The notes below the pieces were generated by a model. It was not told where the DNA came from. It did no database searches and was given only the letters and a program-made list of their open reading frames with translations. A DNA stretch of 64,000 bases from Pseudomonadota bacterium (GTDB lineage: Bacteria > Pseudomonadota > Alphaproteobacteria > Micropepsales > Micropepsaceae). Positions 58,782 to 64,000 of the stretch are shown here, piece by piece. Location: NCBI GenBank assembly GCA_016201105.1, contig JACQDN010000030.1, forward strand, positions 124,001 through 188,000. The letters are read 5' to 3'. Every line of letters begins with the position of its first letter. Within the stretch, counting starts at the first letter, position 1. Made by a program: the position numbers and the translations under genes.

Positions 58782-59393
58782 ATGGCAGATCCCATGGTCC
58801 GTACTCCGCTTGCTCTGATCCCCTATCTGTTTGCCGCCGCGTTCACGCTGAGCGGCTATCTCTGGCATGTGTCCGAGACCATGCCCGGGTTTGGCCGCGT
58901 GAGCGAGACCGGCACTGCCGCCGTCGGGGGACCCTTCACGCTCACCGACCAGAACAATGCGAAACGCAGCGACACCGATTTCCGCGGGCGCTACATGCTG
59001 GTCTTCTTCGGCTACACCCACTGCCCGGATGTCTGTCCCACGCTTCTGGGCGTGATGGACGATGCGCTGGGCAAACTGGGCGCCAAGGCAAACGCCGTCG
59101 CGCCGATCTTCATCACGACCGATCCCGAGCGCGATACGCCCAAAGTGCTCAAGCGCTATTTTCAGGCGTTCGGCGCGAAATTCGTGGGGCTGACAGGACC
59201 TATCGCCGCGATCATGAACGTCGCGCGCGAATACCGCGTCTACATCAAGAAGGTGCCGCTGGAGGGCGGCGGCTACGGCATCGATCACACGAGCACCATC
59301 TATCTGATGGGGCCGGACGGGAAATTCGTCACGTTCTACGACGAGACGACGGGGCCGGATGCGATGGCGGCAGATTTGCGCAAGAGGCTATAG
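58782..59393 (+). CDS. SCO1/SenC/PrrC-family copper chaperone
   Basis: A membrane-anchored thioredoxin-fold protein of 203 residues that delivers copper to cytochrome c oxidase and is often linked to RegBA. One N-terminal anchor (residues 8-25) is followed by the domain FRGRYMLVFFGYTHCPDVCPTLL with ligands C81 and C85 (CPDVC) and H169 in DHTSTIY. It is divergent from regB with about 105 bases between the starts. Confidence 0.92.
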   Translation: MADPMVRTPLALIPYLFAAAFTLSGYLWHVSETMPGFGRVSETGTAAVGGPFTLTDQNNAKRSDTDFRGRYMLVFFGYTHCPDVCPTLLGVMDDALGKLGAKANAVAPIFITTDPERDTPKVLKRYFQAFGAKFVGLTGPIAAIMNVAREYRVYIKKVPLEGGGYGIDHTSTIYLMGPDGKFVTFYDETTGPDAMAADLRKRL

Positions 59394-59429
59394 ACTGCCG
59401 TCAACCGCAGTTGCTCCCCAAAAGAAAGA

Positions 59430-59620
59430 ATGGTTCACGCGGAGACGCGGGCGCGGCGTTGCCGCGCCACGGAGATAGCGAGAATTCGGTGAGTCATTTT
59501 AACAGCAGAACTTCAAGTTTGTTGGCGCGCAAAGCGCGCCGATGTCATTGCCAACAAATTCACGCAGACGCTGGCCGCAAGCTTGTCACTCCGCGTCTCC
59601 GCGGCTCCGCGTGAACCATT
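59430..59620. repeat. Palindromic repeat, Family B, copy 6
   Basis: TGGTTCACGCGGAGACGCGG and CGCGGCTCCGCGTGAACCA arms around GGCGCGCAAAGCGCGCC (59524-59540). Contains an extra GGCGCGGCGTTGCCGCGCC hairpin in the left arm. Lies between the converging SCO and folD genes. Confidence 0.85.
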
Positions 59621-59633
59621 CCTTTTAGTGCGT

Positions 59634-60518
59634 TCAGATCGCGGGCGTTGGTAATCCTGCTTGCATGCTCGCGGCGATCAGCGTGTTGCGCATCAGGCAG
59701 GCGATGGTCATGGCGCCGACGCCGCCGGGCACCGGGGTGATAGCGCCGGCGCGCGAGTGTGCTTCATCGTATGCGACGTCGCCGACCACGCGCGTTTTGC
59801 CGCCGCCCGCGTCGACGCGGTTGATGCCGACATCGATGACAGTCGCCCCTTCCTTCACCCAATCGCCGCGCACCAATTCCGCCTTGCCGATGGCGGCAAC
59901 GAGAATGTCCGCGCGCCGCGCCAAGCCCGGCAGATCGCGGGTTTTGGAATGGGCCATGGTGACGGTCGCATTCGCCGCCAAGAGAAGCTGCGCCGCAGGC
60001 TTGCCGAACAAAAGCGAGCGGCCGATGACGAGCGCATCCTTGCCGGTGATGTCGCCGACATACTCCTTGAGCAGCATCATCATGCCGGCGGGCGTGCAAG
60101 AGACGAGCTTGGCATGTCCGCTCAAGAGGAGACCCGCATTGGTGGGCGTCAGTGCATCGACGTCTTTTTTCGGGTCGAGCAGATCGAGAACGGCTTCTTC
60201 GCGCACCTGCTTGGGCAGCGGCATCTGCACGAGAATGCCGTGCACCGATTTGTCGTCGTTCAGTGCTTTCACTTTGGCGAGCACTTCGGTTTCGCTCGCG
60301 GTTTGAGGCAAAGAGAAGCTTACCGATTTGTAGCCGAGAGCTTCCGCCATCTTGTTCTTGTTGCGGACATAGATCTCGCTCGCCGGATCCTGGCCTACGA
60401 GCACCGTCGCCAGTCCCGGCACGATGCCGTGCCGGGATTTGAGCCGCGCGGTCTCGGCAACGACGCGTTCGCGCAATTTCGCCGAGGCAGCCTTGCCGTC
60501 GATGATGATGGCGCTCAT
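59634..60518 (-). CDS. folD: Bifunctional methylenetetrahydrofolate dehydrogenase/cyclohydrolase FolD
   Basis: Interconverts 5,10-methylene- and 10-formyl-tetrahydrofolate for purine and one-carbon metabolism. 294 residues with VLVGQDPASEIYVRNKNKMAEALG (catalytic lysine region), VHGILVQMPLPKQV, DALVIGRSLLFGKPAAQLL and PVPGGVGAMTIACLM. The ATG at 60518 is given; an ATG at 60530 overlaps the upstream gene stop (ATGA) and is also plausible. Third gene of a yggT-DUF167-folD operon. Confidence 0.95.
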   Translation of the reverse strand: MSAIIIDGKAASAKLRERVVAETARLKSRHGIVPGLATVLVGQDPASEIYVRNKNKMAEALGYKSVSFSLPQTASETEVLAKVKALNDDKSVHGILVQMPLPKQVREEAVLDLLDPKKDVDALTPTNAGLLLSGHAKLVSCTPAGMMMLLKEYVGDITGKDALVIGRSLLFGKPAAQLLLAANATVTMAHSKTRDLPGLARRADILVAAIGKAELVRGDWVKEGATVIDVGINRVDAGGGKTRVVGDVAYDEAHSRAGAITPVPGGVGAMTIACLMRNTLIAASMQAGLPTPAI

Positions 60519-60526
60519 GACGCCTG

Positions 60527-60847
60527 TCATACGTCGTTCAGCCGCGCGGTCAAGGCGGCGTTTTCGCCCGCCACTTCGACGAGCTTTTGTCGCGCCGTCG
60601 CACCCCCGACGATCGTGACGGACGATTTCGAAACAGCGAAGAATTTGGCCAGCAGCACGATCAAGGCGGCGTTGGCCTTGCCGTCTTCCGGCGGCACTGA
60701 GACACGAACCTTAAGGTGACGCGATCCATCCGCGGCCGTCGCCCAACCATCGATGGCGTCGCGGCCGCCGCGCGGGGTGAGCCGCACCGCAAAGCGGATA
60801 CCATGGGATGTTTTCGTGATGGCGCTTGAGAAACGATGTTCCGTCAC
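60527..60847 (-). CDS. DUF167 (YggU-family) protein
   Basis: A 106-residue small alpha/beta protein with IRFAVRLTPRGGRDAIDGW, LKVRVSVPPEDGKANAALIVLLAKFF and SSVTIVGGATARQKLVEV, a full family match. Function is unknown. A GTG start at 60847 overlaps the yggT stop (GTGA), giving coupled translation; the upstream frame overlaps yggT. Confidence 0.87.
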   Translation of the reverse strand: MTEHRFSSAITKTSHGIRFAVRLTPRGGRDAIDGWATAADGSRHLKVRVSVPPEDGKANAALIVLLAKFFAVSKSSVTIVGGATARQKLVEVAGENAALTARLNDV

Positions 60848-61149
60848 AGCATTTGCGCATAGCTGTTCACGAGCGAACGGATAACTTGCAATGCAATGAT
60901 GACAATGAGCGGCGTCAAGTCGAGTCCGCCAAGCGGCGGCAGGATTCGCTGAATCGGACGAAAAACGGGCCGCGTCAACGCATCGAGCACGCGTACCAGC
61001 GTGCGCGCGTTGGCGTTGTAAGTGTTCAGTACACCGAAGGCGATAAGCCAACTCACCACCACCACGGCGATCACGACAAAAATGTAGAGATCGACGATGG
61101 TGTTGAAGATATAGAGCAGCGCATTGAGGATCGGATAGAACACTTGCAC
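60844..61149 (-). CDS. YggT-family integral membrane protein
   Basis: A 101-residue inner-membrane protein with two hydrophobic blocks (residues 5-40 and 75-95) joined by the loop NARTLVRVLDALTRPVFRPIQRILPPLGGLDLTPL, which is the family hallmark. Linked in other bacteria to cell-division or osmotic roles without a defined mechanism. GTG start at 61149. First gene of the folD operon. Confidence 0.9.
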   Translation of the reverse strand: MQVFYPILNALLYIFNTIVDLYIFVVIAVVVVSWLIAFGVLNTYNANARTLVRVLDALTRPVFRPIQRILPPLGGLDLTPLIVIIALQVIRSLVNSYAQML

Positions 61150-61287
61150 GAATGCCTCTCGAAATTTGACGGAACGAGCGCGGACAGAAGCTTTTAGCGG
61201 TCTGCTGCGGGCTTTCCAAGCCGCGCCGAACCGCTTCGCTCAGCGCTGCTTGACAGCAAAACCTTCCACTGCTCCGAATCCTTCGAA

Positions 61288-62241
61288 ATGTCCGACCGCG
61301 CGATCCGTTCCACCTTCGAGGCCCACGCCGCGAAACCTTTCTCGCCGGCCATGGTTGCGGCCGAGACGGCGGTGGCCAAACGAGGCGACGGCGCCGCCCT
61401 GCAGTCGCTCGCGGCGGCGTTCGCGCATACAGCTTTTCTGGCGCCGGAAACGGCGATGGCGATTTACGAAGCCTTTTCAACGAGCTGGCTCGACGGAACG
61501 CTGAACGCCTCGCAAGACATCGTGCGGACGTCCGAGGCTCTGTCGCCGGAATTCTGGAACGCGTTCTGGGCCCTGCTGGACGACACAGGCTCGGGCGCCA
61601 CGAATGCGGCGACCTTCACCGAGCGCGTGGCGGGGTTGGGGAAATTTCTGCCGCCGTCCTTGCGCGAACGCTCGGAGAACGCGGCGCGTTCTCATCGCCT
61701 CGCCGCGCAACCGGAAAGTCGCGAGCCGCCGCGCCGTCTGGTGCTGGACGAACTCGCGCACGCGCCGACAGATTCGCTGGGCCATGCGATCCACCAGTTG
61801 ATCGTCGACAACCGGTTCGATCTTGAAGTGCTCGACCGCGAGAGCATCGGCCTTGCGCAATTGCCGCCGGCTTTGCGCTTTCTCAACACGCGCATTTTGC
61901 AGATGCACGATGTGTGGCATCTGATCGGTGGTTTCCGCACGACGGGATTGCACGAGATTGCGATCTCCGCCTTTCAACTGGCGCAGTTCGGCCACGGCTA
62001 TTCGGCGATGCTGCTCGCCACCGTTGTCACCGCAACCGCACTCAGGCAAAATCGCGACTCCTCAATTCTGCTGCAGACCATCGCGGAAGCCTGGCGGCAC
62101 GGACACACCTCACCGAGCTTCATGGCGATCGATTGGGAGGCCGAATGGGACCGCCCGATCGACGACATCCGGGCGCGCCACGCCATCACGCCGTTCCGCG
62201 GAAGTTTCCCGGCGGATTTGTTCGAGCAGATGCGCGGGTGA
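61288..62241 (+). CDS. Coq4-family ubiquinone biosynthesis protein
   Basis: A 317-residue Coq4-like protein. In eukaryotes Coq4 is a ubiquinone-synthesis factor with a metal site in which C1 decarboxylation/hydroxylation has been reported. The zinc-ligand motif HDxxH-x11-E is intact: H207, D208, H211 and E223 in HDVWHLIGGFRTTGLHE. The N-terminal 110 residues before the Coq4 core are less conserved. Divergent from yggT; nearest quinone-linked gene is the redox sensor regB. Confidence 0.87.
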   Translation: MSDRAIRSTFEAHAAKPFSPAMVAAETAVAKRGDGAALQSLAAAFAHTAFLAPETAMAIYEAFSTSWLDGTLNASQDIVRTSEALSPEFWNAFWALLDDTGSGATNAATFTERVAGLGKFLPPSLRERSENAARSHRLAAQPESREPPRRLVLDELAHAPTDSLGHAIHQLIVDNRFDLEVLDRESIGLAQLPPALRFLNTRILQMHDVWHLIGGFRTTGLHEIAISAFQLAQFGHGYSAMLLATVVTATALRQNRDSSILLQTIAEAWRHGHTSPSFMAIDWEAEWDRPIDDIRARHAITPFRGSFPADLFEQMRG

Positions 62242-62328
62242 TGGCGAGGGGTTGCTTATCCCTTTCGTGATAGCCCAGAAGCCTTCTGCGCTTTGGCGTT
62301 TCGCGCCCGATTGCGGTATGATTGCAGC

Positions 62329-62547
62329 ATGAATAAGAACGCCAGCCTGCTGAGTCCCGCTGAAGTTGCCGCCGCGAAGGAGCGGCGCTTGGAAGCCATG
62401 CACCTGCAGGAGATCGAGAACAATGCTCTCGATGCCGACGACGTTGCCATGTTCGAAATGTTCGAGCGTGAGCGCTGGTCGCATGAGAAATGCACGGCCT
62501 ATATCGTCGCGCAGGCTAAGGGTAGCCTTGCCGATGCCGCCGAATGA
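62329..62547 (+). CDS. Small antitoxin-like protein
   Basis: A 72-residue acidic, helical protein (SLLSPAEVAAAKERRLEAMHLQEIENN...AMFEMFERERWSHEK). Its size, the stop overlapping the start of a second small frame (ATGA), and the resemblance of that frame to a Fic toxin N-terminus suggest the antitoxin half of a VbhA/Fic-type pair. The (S/T)xxxE(G/N) inhibitory motif is not convincingly present, so this assignment is tentative. The ATG at 62329 is used. Confidence 0.55.
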   Translation: MNKNASLLSPAEVAAAKERRLEAMHLQEIENNALDADDVAMFEMFERERWSHEKCTAYIVAQAKGSLADAAE

Positions 62548-62666
62548 CCGACGATCCATACGTCTATCGCGGTACTGCCCCGTCGCCCAACTTCCGCTTT
62601 GCGCCAGGACGTGCTGTTCGCTATTCGCCACTGCCGCTGAGCAATTTCCCACCGGATCAATGGTGA
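62544..62666 (+). pseudogene. Possible Fic-toxin N-terminal remnant
   Basis: A 40-residue frame starting MTDDPYVYRGT, which resembles the DDPYVYPGT opening of many Fic-domain toxins. The sequence then departs from the family and stops; no HPFxxGNGR catalytic motif is present here or nearby. Its start overlaps the antitoxin-like stop and its own stop abuts that of the converging membrane gene. A truncated toxin is the simplest reading; a short unrelated peptide is possible. Confidence 0.35.
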
Positions 62667-63830
62667 TCAACAATCACCGAGCCCGTACCAGCGGAAGTCG
62701 AGACGACCAGCGCTGAGATAAACACAAACGCGATCCCCGCGCCGAAGCGGGTGGATAAGGTGACCTGGAATACGGACTTCATCAGGGGTGCTGCGGGGTC
62801 CCCAAGGTCCCACTCTCACATAATCGAAGTGATCCGACTGGCGGACCCCAAGCACATGCACCGGAAAACGAGCCGGCGCAGCGCGATCAAACAGCACGTC
62901 AATGCCGCTCATCAAGCCCGCGGCATAACCGAACAGCATCGCAGCGCAGAGCACTGTGGGCCAGAGATGCCGCCGAAGGGACTCGCTGCGTACGGCCAAG
63001 GCGAGAGCGGCGACCGAACCAAGCACTCCGGCATATGCGAGGAGTTCTTGGAGATCCAGAATATTCCACCGGTAAAACACCATTCCCGGAAGCGCAAGTC
63101 CGGGTAAAAAGAACTGAAGGACGAGCGTGGGACGCGCGTCGTTTGGCCCAAAACGGTAATCGTATCGCACGCCGCCTCGCGTTAGCACATCAAGAACGAC
63201 GGCAATAACCGGCAACGACGCGAGCGCCACCCACGCCCACAAGAAAGGCCGCGGCCAGATTAGAGCCCACATGAACACAACAAAGGTGGACCAGTACAAG
63301 GGGCCGCTCAACCGTCGAAGGCACAGTATCCGGGCGACACGTTTTTCCGGCGTCGATCCAAGGCGCTCATCTTGTGAAACCCGGTCCATGGCTGCGTGAA
63401 AATCCAGGGCATCGAGATCATCGAATTCATCGAACCAACCGGCGGCGGTCTCATCGTCTTTCAGCAGCTTCAATAGCAGAATCATGACCCTGCCATCTCT
63501 CGATACAATTCGCAGCACCGACCCATCTCCGCTTTTCCTGCCCCCGCGGATGTCGCTTCGCAATATGGTGCGAGACCAGAAGCCGTTGAATTTCACAATT
63601 CGGTCGGTGTGCAGGATGATGCACCCTCTCCACGCCATCCAAGCGAAGACACTGAAGAGGACGAACGCAGGCAAAAAAAATCCGAATGCGATAGCCAGAG
63701 GGACGAGACCATCAGCGCGAGCGACCAGCGATATGAAGATGGCGGCCATGACCATGGCCGCGGCAGAGCATCCGGCCACTGGAAAGAACAGGTTCAGCCC
63801 TATCCTTCGTAGGATTATCGAATCTGTCAT
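62667..63830 (-). CDS. Multi-pass membrane protein of unknown function
   Basis: Not recognised. 387 residues with about eight hydrophobic segments in three groups (residues 12-70, 180-225, 240-310). A cytoplasmic stretch after the second segment (CIILHTDRIVKFNGFWSRTILRSDIRGGR) resembles bacterial PH-like membrane-associated domains. The C-terminal 80 residues are soluble. No catalytic motif was seen. Lies in the accessory patch beside the antitoxin-like gene. Confidence 0.65.
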   Translation of the reverse strand: MTDSIILRRIGLNLFFPVAGCSAAAMVMAAIFISLVARADGLVPLAIAFGFFLPAFVLFSVFAWMAWRGCIILHTDRIVKFNGFWSRTILRSDIRGGRKSGDGSVLRIVSRDGRVMILLLKLLKDDETAAGWFDEFDDLDALDFHAAMDRVSQDERLGSTPEKRVARILCLRRLSGPLYWSTFVVFMWALIWPRPFLWAWVALASLPVIAVVLDVLTRGGVRYDYRFGPNDARPTLVLQFFLPGLALPGMVFYRWNILDLQELLAYAGVLGSVAALALAVRSESLRRHLWPTVLCAAMLFGYAAGLMSGIDVLFDRAAPARFPVHVLGVRQSDHFDYVRVGPWGPRSTPDEVRIPGHLIHPLRRGDRVCVYLSAGRLDFRWYGLGDC

Positions 63831-64000
63831 GAACTCGCCCCCTGGGGATCGAGCGTATCAAAAAGGCGGAGACATCGTTAGCTTTTGGAACGCCCCTGGT
63901 GTTTTCAGAAGCGTTCACATAGCGGCATGGTCAAAAGCGAACGGCAAGTTCTGGCGGAACTCTGCCATCCGGAACGTCAAGTTCAATTACGGCTTCCCAC
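63829..64000 (+). CDS. Partial unknown ORF at the window edge
   Basis: An open frame from ATG 63829 to the end: starts MNSPPGDRAYQKGGDIVSFW and continues with an aromatic/basic segment (HIAAWSKANGKFWRNSAIRN). The composition looks protein-like, but the start codon overlaps that of the divergent membrane gene, there is no ribosome site, and only 57 codons are visible. Low confidence; not assigned to a family. Confidence 0.3.
   Translation, partial: MNSPPGDRAYQKGGDIVSFWNAPGVFRSVHIAAWSKANGKFWRNSAIRNVKFNYGFP

Overview
The window is a continuous stretch of alphaproteobacterial chromosome, GC-rich and densely packed, with most genes housekeeping in nature. The assignment rests on lineage-typical genes: the RegB/RegA (ActS/ActR) redox pair divergent from a SCO/SenC gene, MmcB, a PmtA-type phospholipid methyltransferase, a TipN-like polarity protein, a Coq4-type quinone protein, a metK-trmB pair and a TTAA-N7-TTAA CtrA-type box. 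I cannot name the genus; a Caulobacterales/Micropepsales/Rhizobiales-like bacterium is an inference. No rRNA, tRNA, CRISPR array, transposase or phage module was recognised.

Layout. 1-6 kb: divergent NRAMP-like transporter, a two-gene ABC exporter/importer of the NitT/TauT type with a duplicated permease, and rsmB. 6-16 kb: TipN-like coiled-coil protein, LCM-family methyltransferase, usp-gloA, mutS and maeB. 16-19 kb: a three-gene operon (circularly permuted ATP-grasp, alpha-E, transglutaminase) of unresolved function. 19-30 kb: dnaK-dnaJ behind a heat-shock-type promoter, an isocitrate-lyase-like enzyme, pmtA-like gene, pckA, moeB and a 579-residue protein of unknown function. 30-35 kb: zf-CHCC protein-polA, cobalamin adenosyltransferase, two small membrane proteins (one AT-rich and possibly foreign) and a CPBP protease. 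35-46 kb: the classical rimP-nusA-ylxR-infB-rbfA-truB-rpsO-pnp translation/RNA operon, interrupted by a TPR-sulfotransferase gene between infB and rbfA. 46-54 kb: DUF6438 protein, metK-trmB, GFA protein, hslVU, acid phosphatase and hisB. 53-62 kb: diiron ferritin-like protein with palindromic operators, M24 peptidase, mmcB-mmcQ, regB-regA/senC, yggT-yggU-folD and coq4. 62-64 kb: an accessory patch with an antitoxin-like gene, a Fic-like N-terminal remnant, an unknown membrane protein and a partial ORF at the edge.

The most striking non-genic content is two families of composite palindromic elements. Family A (about 130-205 bp; a CCCTCCC/GGGAGGG hairpin beside a second CGAAA...TTTCG hairpin) has six full copies plus one half copy. 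Family B (about 145-240 bp; outer GCGGAGACGCGGAG-type arms around a central GGCGCGC/GCGCGCC palindrome) has six copies. Most copies sit between converging genes, close to both stop codons, as expected of two-way transcription ends. One Family A copy lies in frame inside trmB and adds about 44 residues ahead of the methyltransferase core, and one Family B copy supplies the last residues and stop codon of mmcQ. In-frame insertion of a palindromic repeat into a protein gene resembles the Rickettsia palindromic elements and is the best candidate here for something undescribed in this lineage.
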